Below are positions 27,676 through 39,691 of a stretch of DNA of 64,000 nucleotides, piece after piece (position 1 is the stretch's first letter; every line of letters begins with the position of its first letter). This DNA comes from Glandiceps talaboti. Lineage: Eukaryota; Hemichordata; Enteropneusta; Spengelidae. The stretch is taken from positions 14,501,342-14,565,341 of the forward strand of contig NC_135549.1 in NCBI RefSeq assembly GCF_964340395.1. The letters run 5' to 3'. The position numbers were made by a program, and so were the translations under genes. Below the pieces are notes generated by a model. The model ran no database searches. It worked only from the letters and a program-made list of their open reading frames with translations, and was not told where the DNA came from.

Positions 27676-30369
27676 ACAGTGTTGCGTTATGATGATAGCT
27701 TTTGTGAGGAATACAAGAGCTACTAGAGTGATAAGGAGCACTAGAGCAATCAGAGGAACACATCAGTGCTGTCCACTAGTATGTCAGTTGTAGTACAGTC
27801 ATACATATTCATGAATATATATTTTATTGTAGAAATAATTACATTCAAAACACCACAAATGTGATGAGTGCAGCTGGTCTGGGATAATGAAATTACAATT
27901 TATTGACATCAAATTTTTAAAGAGTCTGGCACTCAAGGTGTTGGTATGTATTCCTAGGGGCATCAGATTTGTTTGGAATCACATACAGAATGGAACATCC
28001 ATCCAATCAATTGCAATAAGCCGACTCCGGTGGAACAATTAGTAATCTTTTCATCAAGTGACAAATGGTGGTGTGAAACACTTTGTTGTGGTCACAATGA
28101 ATACATATTGTTATTTGCTAGCTGGTATAGTTTTTTTTTTTTTTAAAGAGATGTAATTCAATGTGGGTTTGGGGACAGAATGTAGTCCATTCCAAAGCAT
28201 TTCTGTATGAAAAATATCCGGTTTTCAGACAAAAAAACATGAATTTTTGAAAGTCTGACGTAAAATTGAGTAATGCTAAAACCATTATCCATATCACGTC
28301 TAAATCATACGTCTACTGTTAAGTATGCACTTGACAAGCTTGTGACCTGTTTCTTACCATCCTTTTTTTCACATGAATCTTATTTGTTTGTATTGGGGTA
28401 ACTGAATAAAGTCACACAGGACAAGACTAAATACTAAGTATGTAGAAATTACTTTAATTCCTCAATTCCCTCGGACTGAATCAGAAAGTATACAACATCA
28501 AATCCTAATTTATATTAAATAAAACAGTAAATTACCTGATTAATTAAACCTCCTTATTTACACCTAACTATGATAAAACAATAAATAAAAAAAAAATAAC
28601 AGAAGTACAGAAATGAACCCAAGGAGTTTTCTATCAACTACAAATTAACACCTAACTTCTCTTGAAAATTATAATAAAGAAAAAGGCACAGTAAAAAATA
28701 GTTTTTTTTCTTGTTAATCTATTGCCAGCCTTCCCGTTTGTAAAAAAAGACGAAGAACATGCTGCAAAGTCACAAACCAATGGAAGATCTGTCATGAAAA
28801 ATTGTAAATAGTCTGAAAATACACAGTTTGTATCCACATCGTACAAAATATACAGAAAAGTAGCTGTATGACAGATAAGAAACCTCCACTGTTCATTATT
28901 TGTAGCTGCAACTATTTCATAAAACATGGAAGACAGTGGATTACTCTACAATGAACTCGATCTTAGGACTTTAAAGACTTTTATCTTAACGAGTTCCCCA
29001 ATATAATATCAAAAAGACATTTTTATATCTCATTCACACATGATATGAAATAATAACAAAACCTTTGACATGTGACAATACTAAACTGTGCAAATAGTGA
29101 TACTCTGACTCCATACACAGTTTCACTGTACCTCATAAAGACAACAAAATTAACTTGTTTGAAATTGCATACCCAGAGAAAAAAAACAAAATATGACATA
29201 AGAAAAAATACCAAATTGTATTTCATTTCATGCAATGAATTTACCACTGTCTTTATAAATGTAAAACCACAAAGTTGATTTGTCATTCAATATCAATAAT
29301 TATGTTATGAACACAGTCGTTTGAGAAATAATATCACTATAACCATATTTTCAATTAACACAATTGCTTTGATGATTCCTTTTTTTTGGTGGGGGGGGGG
29401 GGGAGTGGCGCAGGGGTGTGATCAAGGTTTCTGTGTTATCTCACGACCACGTCTTTTATTGGCAAATGAATTCAACTTTTTATCTTTTTCATCATGTACT
29501 CTGAAAATGAATCTGTCAACTAAAACATTATTGTTATTAAAACTTAATACTTTCATGAACATGTTATATGCACAAAAATACAGACAATTTGTCGGAATAT
29601 TTTGGAGTTTGGGGGTGAAACATATCTCTGTATGTATCTATTCCTTTGGCTTCATTGTAAACTATTGCTCTATTGACACCTACTTCTATATTTTTGTAAT
29701 TTTGCATCAGTGTAAACATTTCTTTGCTTTGTGGAATGAGCTATGGAAAAACAGGATGAAAAAAAATGAACGGCTGGAAACTAATTTTCCAATTTACAAC
29801 TTACATGTGAAACATGTTTAAACATTTAAATACCACAACAGAATAAATATGACTACCCCTTGTACAGGGAGTCTTTGGTAACACACCTGGATACATACAG
29901 CTAACTCTAGACCTGGTTATCACTGATATACCAATTCGTTGTGTAAAATACCAAAATAAAATAAATACACTGGTGTCAAGTACTGGTTCGAATCATCAAT
30001 ACACTGAAAGAGAATCAACACAGCTGCAGAAATAGTATAGTATACATTGACCATCAAAATACATGGCTTAAAGAAAGGTTTAGTCTGTACAGATGCACTG
30101 CAAGCTAATCTGTCATTCAGTCTAATTTAACTTATCATTTAGATACAGCACTTCTTCAGTGTATGTTAAATACCATCAGAACTTGACACTGCACAGAATG
30201 GGGCTGAACAGTAAGTAGAGCAACAGAGAATGTACAATAGTTGGGGTGAATAAAAACCACTAATATTATTGCTTTGTACTTCATTGAGATGAATCTGTAG
30301 TGTGTGCTAAATACTCCTGGCATATCTACTTTGTACTTCATTGACTCCGAGATGTAAATTATGGTGAGT

Positions 30370-30502
30370 TTACTCCAACATGTCTTCATCTGAGTCGTCG
30401 TGGTAGGATTGGACTGTGGGACCTGAACCATTGTCAAGTTGTTCAATCTCGGTGTTAAGTTCGTCAATTTGATTGAGTTGGGAGTACCTGTACACCACTC
30501 TC
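30370..30502 (-). CDS. SORT1: Sortilin exon 20 (cytoplasmic tail and stop)
   Basis: Encodes residues 781-823 and [13 protein letters not shown] aligns with VHRYSVLQQ (YxxL endocytosis signal), and the end [12 protein letters not shown] aligns with [12 protein letters not shown]. Acceptor ATACAG. Confidence 0.96.
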
Positions 30503-33500
30503 CTGTATAACACAATAAATAGTGTGGTATTAGTAAAGGACAGTATCATACATAAGTCATGTGATGTAGAAGTGGTGGAAGTGACTTTTGGTAACTCACT
30601 GATATTAACTCGAGCAGCTAGGATGAAATCAGCCTGGCCTGTTTCCCTTTAAAGGTTACTATTATACTAATAATCAATGAATCTTACTGATATATCATTT
30701 TACTTTACAATACATCACCAAAAAGGGAGAAGTACAACATACCTCGGTAAAAACTTACTCCATTATTAAACTGTTTTTGAAAATGAATCCCAATTTGTCA
30801 GTAGCATCAGGGTGTACTAACATGCGGCATCGCCAAATGCCTCACTCAAGACACATAGAACAAGTTTGAAAGATACAACTGGGTTATTGATGCCACAATC
30901 TAATTTAGGTTAGATCTCTGAACACTAAAATATTTTGAGATGGTAATTATGATACTGTATATCAGCAAGGCGAAACTGTCATGATTTACGGTTGGTTGTC
31001 ATACAATTAATATGAAATACTTAATACAAAATACTGATGACATCCAAGTCATTCAGATTAAAGCTACATGGTTGTCTCAAACTTTATCTCTGCTAACCGA
31101 CAATGGAGTTACATCAGAAGGAACTCGGTTTTTGTTTGACTAGTTTCATCATTTGGAATATAAACTTTGAATCCTGTATTAAGAGGTAGTCATTTTTATG
31201 ATTCCTAGCTTTGATTTGCATTCATATCTTATATCTCACATAACAGACTACATGCATGTTAGATTGTCTACTTACGCTTTTCTGAAAAATTTATACTTTC
31301 TGATGACAAAAAATGCTACTCCTCCAATTAAAAGAAGCAAAATAACAACAACAGCTATCGCTGCATGTCCACCACTCTTCTGTAGATGAAAAACAAAAGT
31401 AACTTTAATAAATAATTTATTTGTCTTCAAAATTCTGCAAGTTTGGACACTGAACGAATAGTTTTAGTTTTGATGAATTGCACACATCAACTGTGAATTT
31501 GAATACTTGCAGTTACTAGTGTTGGCTTCTACAGGTGTATCGACTGTAAAGCTACTTGCCACAAACCAAATGACCCTATCATGATCTCATCCTTCAGTAC
31601 CTAACTGTTGAACATGACATTTCTACATACTTTACAGTGACATGTATGTATAGTATTGTGATCTAGCTTGCACAGAGACTGCAAGATACATCATATTGCT
31701 CGGCCACCCTTATCAGTCAGCTCTTTCCAGTGAGTGCTGACTGATACAACTGCATGATACGTCAACTGCAACAAACCAGCTTGTATAGTGAACATACGAT
31801 TCTTTCCAGTGTTTTCGGCTACACTTTCATGAGTGTAGTGAGTGAGAGTATTGCAACACAGAACACTGCAAGCACTCGTGAAATACCCCAAGTATGCCAC
31901 ACATACACTCATGAGGTTCTGTCATACAACTTACATGTTTAACATCATTTGACAGTACTGTGTCTTTGTAAGAGCCTACACTGCCAGGATCTGTCCCTGT
32001 TTGTTGACATTTTTTATTTTCATCTTGAAGTTTTCTGCTTGGTTTGAATCCTCCTTCACATCCATCACCAGGAATAAGTCTATATCTACAATTAGGATTG
32101 AAACAACTGTCAACACCATGAAATGATCAGCTGCCCACACTACGGAAGTGTTGGCCTAGGTATATAGCTGAGGTGTGCATGGGTGTAAGCTTGTGCAGTA
32201 ATGATGCAATTCTTGCTACCTGCAGTAGGAAGTGTTGGCCTAGGTATACCTGAGGCATGGGTGTAAACTTGCGTAGTAATGATGCAATTCTTGCTACCTG
32301 CAGTAGGAAGTGTTGGCCGAGGTATACCTGAGGTGTGCATGGGTGTAATCTTGTGTAGTAATGATGCAATTCTTGCTACCTGCAGTAGGAAGTGTTGGCC
32401 TAGGTATACCTGATGTGTGCATGGGTGTAAGCTTGTGCAGTAATGATGCAATTCTTGGTACCTGCAGTAGGAAGTGTTGGCCTAGGTATACCTGAGGTGT
32501 GCATGGGTGTAAGCTTGTGTAGTAATGATGCAATTCTTGGTACCTGCAATAGGAAGTGTTGGCCTAGGTATACCTGAGGTGTGCATGGGTGTAAGCTTGT
32601 GTAGTAATGATGCAATTCTTGGTACCTGCAATAGGAAGTGTTGGCCTAGGTATACCTGAGGTGTGCATGGGTGTAAGCTTGTGTAGTAATGATGCAATTC
32701 TTGGTACCTGCAATAGGAAGTGTTGGCCTAGGTATACCTGAGGTGTGCATGGGTGTAAGCTTGTTTAGTAATGATGCAATTCTTGGTACCTGCAATAGGA
32801 AGTGTTGGCCTAGGTATACCTGAGGTGTGCATGGGTGTAAGCTTGTGTAGTAATGATGCAATTCTTGGTACCTGCAATAGGAAGTGTTGGCCTAGGTATA
32901 CCTGAGGTGTGCATGAAAGTAATCTTGTGTAGTAATGATGCAATTCTTGCTACCTGCAGTAGGAAGTGTTGGCCGAGGTATATACCTGAGGTGTGCATGG
33001 AAGTAATCTTGTGTAGTAATGATGCAATTCTTGCTACCTGCAGTAGGAAGTGTTGGCCGAGGTATATACCTGAGGTGTGCATGGAAGTAATCTTGTGTAG
33101 TAATGATGCAATTCTTGCTACCTGCAGTAGGAAGTGTTGGCCGAGGTATACCTGAGGTGTGCATGGGTGTAAACTTGTGTAGTAATGATGCAATTCTCGG
33201 TACCTGCAATAGGAAGTGTTGGCCTAGGTATACCTGAGGTGTGCATGGGTGCAAGCCAGTGCAGTAATGATGCAATTCTTGGTACCTGCAATAGGAAGTG
33301 TTGGCCTAGGTATACCTGAGGTGTGCATGGGTGTAAGCTTGTGTAGTAATGATGCAATTCTTGGTACCTGCAATTAATTCTGCCACCTAGGTATGTCATA
33401 AAAAATAATGAATATTTGATTTTTGGTGCCAGAGGGGGTACCACTGGCCAGGTCTGGTAGGGGGGGGGGGGGGTGTGGCCAATGCTGTCAACCCCAGACC

Positions 33501-36500
33501 CCATTTAAGACCAATTTTGACTCAAAACCAATACCCCATTTTAGACTGTTCAACTTTTTAGAAGACCCCATTTTGACCAATGTTGAACGTATGGGTGAAC
33601 AATGAATGCAGTGTTGCACATGCGTACTTAATGTAACAATGCATTATGGGGCGATATCTAAGACCAAGCATTTCAGGGGGTGTGCATGCTATCTCCTAGT
33701 CACCGATATGAAAATGTCAACCAGTGAATTAGCAAGGGAAAATTCCTGGGGAAAATTCCCGGAAATTTCAAACTAGTCGAGAATTTATTAAGGAGTTCCT
33801 TCCAGGACCCCATTTTCGACCAAACAAAATAAAAAATTGTGAAAAGTGGACCCCATTTTAGACTCACTGGCGCTAAAAAGACAGTGCCTATTTTAGACCA
33901 AAGGGCGAAAAAACGTACCTCAAAGGGTGGCACATATACGTATACCCAATAGGCAGGAGTACACCCCCCCACCCCCCGGCAATAAGTGTTATATAATTGT
34001 GAATGCCCATTTACTTGACTACCCATAACTATCGTTATCTTGGCAAAGGACATCTGGCATTTGGCTGTTGCTATGAGCATGGTTTGTGTTGCCAGGAATA
34101 GTTGTGCTCATTAGTTTACCTACCTATTCCTGTTGTTACCACTGTAATACACACTATCAATTCTGCTGTTTCTATGGGTGTGTTCTTATTTGTTAGGTAT
34201 ATTATGAATTCATTTTTGAATGTCCAAATAATGCAGCATGATATTAGATACCAAGATATCACTGTTTAAGTAGTATATAAAAACTCTACCCAGCACACTT
34301 AGTAATACCTGATCTTTTACATCATATCAATACATTTTGTGTGAATAGTTTGAGTTTATACTTGGGATTCCAGAAAAACTTACCCTGTTGTAATAATGTC
34401 CTCTTCTTCTCCATGAACACAAACTTCCAGAGGTTTACCTTTAAATTTGGGATTCTCTTTACATTCTTCACTGTTGGTTTGTCTGAAATAGCCATAGTCA
34501 CTGTAAAAAAAACAACCACAGATTTAACACTTACTCAAGGATCCAGTGTACTGATTCAAGTTTATTATACTTTGAGCAAGTGAAATTGTAATACATGTAC
34601 TTGTATACATTTATATATCTTCCAATATGTAATGCTGTACATCTGACGGGAAGGAACCAAGAACACAGAGACCATATGGAAAACAACGGAAAACATAACT
34701 ACCTAAACTAGACACTCACACATCAAAAAAAATAATAATCAAAAATCAAAAAATAAATAAATAAATAAATAAATAAATAAAACTAATATTCTACCTACCC
34801 CACCTATTCTAAAATTGAGCAAAATCAGAACCACACAATTGTTTTTTAGGCCTAATACTTAAATCACACTCTTTGTTTTGATACATACCACTCATAATCA
34901 TCTTCTGTGCACTGGCATTTAGTTGTAACTTGTCTAATTTTATAATCATAGCCATTTCGACACATTGAAGTCTTTTTTAGACGTCTGAAAACCTCTTTTT
35001 TACCAAGTAAACATCCATTGTGTTCATTGTATTCATGTGCCATCCACTCATTGTAATCAGAGTCATCACCTATGGGAGGAAAATCATCACAAGAAAATGA
35101 ATGTGAGTCATTATATTATCATGTTATTCATGGTAGTATCTGCAGAATAAATAATCTCTTTTCTTCATTGGTGTACTTAAAGACCCATGATTTAATCCCA
35201 GGTTCTCACATTAGTGTTATCTAAGTGGAACCAGAAGGATTACACTGGATTATTCGTTTGTTTAAGTCTAATGTTTTCTCAAAACTCTGCCAGATAATGA
35301 TTTTTTACATCTAAATTTTAATCCTTATCAGCACTGTCATTAAATACAAGCTTTGTATATATTCCAGACTGCAAACAAGAAATTGAGAATACAGCGCCCT
35401 CGCTCAGATTGGGGTATCATCACCTCATAGTACTTTTTCTTAAGAGCTTTTATCTCTTTGTATTCTGTAGAAGTGTACTGTATTGTTCAGACATTGACGA
35501 AAGCAGCAGCACTCTATGATTAACCGAGTAACCTATACCATGTATACCCCCACGGTACACACAGACAGGAAGTAGAGTGCCACCATGGCAAATTTTGGAA
35601 AGCCCTATTGAGAAGTTGACCAAAGTCAATCACAGTAACTTTCCATTGTCTGTCTTCAACAACAAAACCCAAACATTGTAACTCTGCAGGATTGTAATAA
35701 ACCAAGATATAAAACTTACACTGACTCAAGAGAACTTGACCAAAGTCAATCACAGTAACTGTCCATTCTCTGTCTTGAACACCAAAACCCCATAGTGTAA
35801 CTCTGAGAGATTTAGATTCAGGCTCTGTCAATAACCCAGTAAACTGGACTGGCTCATCGGCAAATTTATAGCTGTACCAACATTGTCCTTCATCGTAGGA
35901 AAATCTACCACAAAAAATTAATACATACTAGCTTATATTTATAATCAAGAACTGTAATTTTTCTAGAATCAGAATTTGAAATAAAACATAATATAAATAA
36001 ATAAAACAACATGTAATCTGAAGTTGGTTCCTAACGAGGGTGTGAACACTGTACATGTATGAACAAGATGGGTTGGGTGTAGTGGGGACTGAGGGAGGGC
36101 CTCATATCATAGTGGATATCGACATTATTTATAGAATTTTTGGAACTCCTCATTTCTGGATCTGTAAACTCAGGAAACAACAAAGTACATCCTCTCTTAA
36201 CTAAAACACAATGACTAAGGTATGGTTTACTGACACATCAGGAGATTAAAAAAAAGCAATGAAATTTCAACCAATCTATTGTAATTCCTTTCAGCAAACT
36301 GGACAATTCATATGAAGACATGCTAGTTGCTGTATAAACTCATAATTCTTGGTACCTGAAATAGAATATTACTGCCAAGGTGCATCATAAAAATAAGGAT
36401 TATTCACTATCTTGGTCGACACTATAAATGCCACTCTACACGCTTCACGTTTACTATTCACGAGCATGTCTATTTTGACCATCTAGCATGAGGTCAAATG

Positions 36501-39500
36501 TTATAGCAGGTACTGAGAATAGTGTACACAGTCTGCTACTCCAGTTTTATCAGTTCTCTGGAAAATAACTCTACCAATTAACGTGTTTATGATTCAAAAA
36601 ATTAAGATACTCATATTATTGATGACTCAAATAGTGCTACACCCCATGAATATGGAATATGGAATAACAAGACACAAGAATATGTGACTGTATGAATTAG
36701 TCTTATGCATCAAAAACATCGCTTACTTAATAGTATCTGCTACACTAGTGCTGGCAGGTACAGCAACAATTAATCCACCATGGTCAGTGATTGCATAGTG
36801 ATGGGGACCATCTAATGCTTTAGTCCAGGTATAACCACCATCATCAGTGACATACACATCTGGTGGGGTGGTTTGCAATGCATCTGCTACATGACCTGGT
36901 ATAGAAATGATCAAAATTTAATGAGTCAATCACCAGACAACTTGTGAGTGCCAACAATGGTTTTGGGGAGATCCAGATTTTAATAGTAATTCAAAAATCC
37001 AAGCGCGTTGTAAAATGCGCCTAAATCCTAGAAAGTGTCTACTATGTTTGGAAATGTTTTTTCCAATCACGCTTAAGACTAATCTATTATATCTATTATA
37101 GGTTGGATTTCTGATCCAATCTTCATTTTGTTTTAGGTAATATAAAAAGTTAACTGACAGGTTGTCTGTATACTTGTCATACACAACGCCCAAAATCAAA
37201 ATTTGTTGTCCAGTCAAAGAAGAAAGACCACTCAATTGTCGTCTCTAGAGGGCGCCATTGCCAAATATTGTGCATCGGTGGAGATGAGTGTCACATTGTA
37301 TCTAATTCTTATAGAACTCACCATGAGCAATGATGATTCCAACAGCATTTGGCACACTAAGGGGTCCCATTGGCACGTTAATACCTTTTGTCTGACTGTA
37401 TACATTATGAATATTTAATTTACAGTCCTGCAAATTAAACACAGAAACTTATTAATACAAGTCATACGTATCAGATGAAACAATAAATACACCATGAATC
37501 AGTATCAAACTGACAACAGGATACATTCAGATAGAAAGTAGCTTCTCATTTGATGTGGTCAACATGTGAGTCTTTAGGTGTCAATCTGGCTATTCTGTAG
37601 TCTGCTCTCAGTTTTATATCCCATAATTTATCACCCCTATACAAACTATCATTGTCACATCATAGAAATCAGTTTGAAAATCTTACTTTTTCTGTTTCTT
37701 TACAAGTCATACCAGCTGGTTTAGGAATAGATTGCCAAACTCCACCACGATCAAACGTTATCATGGATCTAATACTGTTATCTTCTGCTATTTGACTAGC
37801 CAGGTAGACTCCTCTCAGTGAATTCACTTTGTAAAAATCTGTCACAGACATGTCTCCATTAGGATACTACAATGCAATTCATAAATAAGGGAAAAAAAAG
37901 TTTCTATCAAATCAAAAAATTTGACATAAGCAGCACAAGTCATTGTCTGTAAAAGATGCCATATCGGCACATCCTTTAGTGTCACCCAAAAGATTACTAG
38001 ACTGTTGAGGGTGGAACAGTAAGATGTATCCAGGGTTCGTACACTTAAAGCAAAACAAAATTCCAGGACTTTCCAGGGGTTTTTCGTCAGTTTTCCAGGG
38101 GTATTCATATTGATTTTGACCATTTTCCAGGGGTGTTGACACTATAGTATATTTTTGAATGACATCTAATTGTCTGATGTGGACGAGAAAAATCAACAAC
38201 AGTTCCCATATGTCACAAAACATTTTAAAGACAATCGACACTATGCAAGATATTGGTTTAAAAACCACGTTTACACGCTAAGATTAACGGAGAAACCTCT
38301 GTCCTACCCCCTAGCTAAGTAGCCGTTTCGTCAAGCTGGTGCATTGATCGTGTAAGATTGAGTCGCAGCATTCGTCAGTCTAATTCAGACATATCCAGAA
38401 AAATAAATCAAAAAGTAAAGTTTGTCCTCATTATTGTTTGGTTTGATGTTACTAGATTTATAAGTCACCTAAAATAATTTTTTTCTTCAAAATTTAGAAT
38501 AAAAACGTCATTTACGTAACGAAATTTCGAGCTATGAATAATTGAATACATTCATCGCTTGCGTCTCGATGTTTATGTACCGATGCCACGAGTTGCGGAA
38601 CATCGCGATTTCAACTCAACTTGACCATTGACGAATGTTACTGTACCGACAACATAAAACAGTAGTTTATTCTTTTAGAACATGTAACACAAATACCCAT
38701 TTATCGACGAAATAAAAGTCACAACCGTACTTCCACAACCCGGAAATTCAACTGCACTTCTCTAGGCCCTAGCCCTAGCTTGTAGTATCAGTCGACTCGT
38801 GCGCCGAACTTGTAACAATTTCTAATCGAGGTTGATGATGCTTTGATACTCGCTACAGTGTTACGATAATCTTGTTAACAGACCTACTGTACATGTTACC
38901 CCGGCCGGGACTGTTACAATATCATGTCCCTGAAATGACGACTGGGAGATGTACGGAGTAGCAATATATGCAAGATCGAAAGGAACACTGCGGCGCCCAT
39001 TCAACTAATACGCACGGTTTGTGGGGCAAAGTGTCTCGTGGAACGATCGCTTGACTGTCTGGGTTCAATCGGCGTGAATTTTGATTCATCACCCAGCGTG
39101 GCGAAAGACTTTGAAAATATTTTCGCGATTTCACATTTACGAGATTCAAAATCATATGAATGGGTGGCTCGAGCACGGACATGACGATCGTCAATATTAA
39201 TCGATCGATTGAACATGATCATTTTCCAGGGTTTTCCAGGGGTAGGGCGCATTTTTCCAGGGTTTTCCAGGGTTTTCCAGGGAGGGTTTGAAATTCCAGG
39301 GTTTTCCAGGGTTTTCCAGGACCGTGCGAACCCTGTGTATCTTACAATCTATAAAAGGTACAACAATTCATATCTGAAATATTTATTGACTGAGGCAATA
39401 AATACAAGGATTTGTTGGCCAAGTACGGTAATAAATTTATAAACAAATGCTTTACAATCACCAAACAACTTCCACAAGTTAAATATATGACATTTCTCAA

Positions 39501-39621
39501 TTTTCATACAAGATGTCAAAAATTTAAGTAATCCTTGTCAACACAAGATTTAAATTCAGATGGTGTTATAAATAAAAACATGTCCCATTAAAATGAAACT
39601 CTACAACAGGCCTGGGTATAA

Positions 39622-39691
<70 letters not shown>

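Larger units (their letters stand above)
24697..30369. other. Intergenic region between RASSF-like 5' end and sortilin 3' end
   Basis: Holds the RASSF-like promoter region, a TGA trinucleotide array (25861-25934), a foldback element (26567-26817), a ~60-bp minisatellite (27424-27675), and presumably the sortilin 3' untranslated region. A minus-strand AATAAA lies at 29455-29460, about 0.9 kb past the stop. No further gene recognised. Confidence 0.6.

Noticed and set aside
29321-29821. A 166-codon plus-strand open frame.
   Set aside because: Crosses a G13 tract, has no domain, and lies in the probable sortilin 3' untranslated region on the opposite strand.
32127-33504. Several overlapping minus-strand open frames encoding a repeated [20 protein letters not shown]-type peptide.
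   Set aside because: They are translations of the 82-bp intronic minisatellite; the period is not a multiple of three and the array lies between two proven sortilin exons.
37842-39252. Open frames of 80-118 codons at 37842-39252.
   Set aside because: They fall in or across the hAT-like element, repeat no transposase motif and have no splice context.
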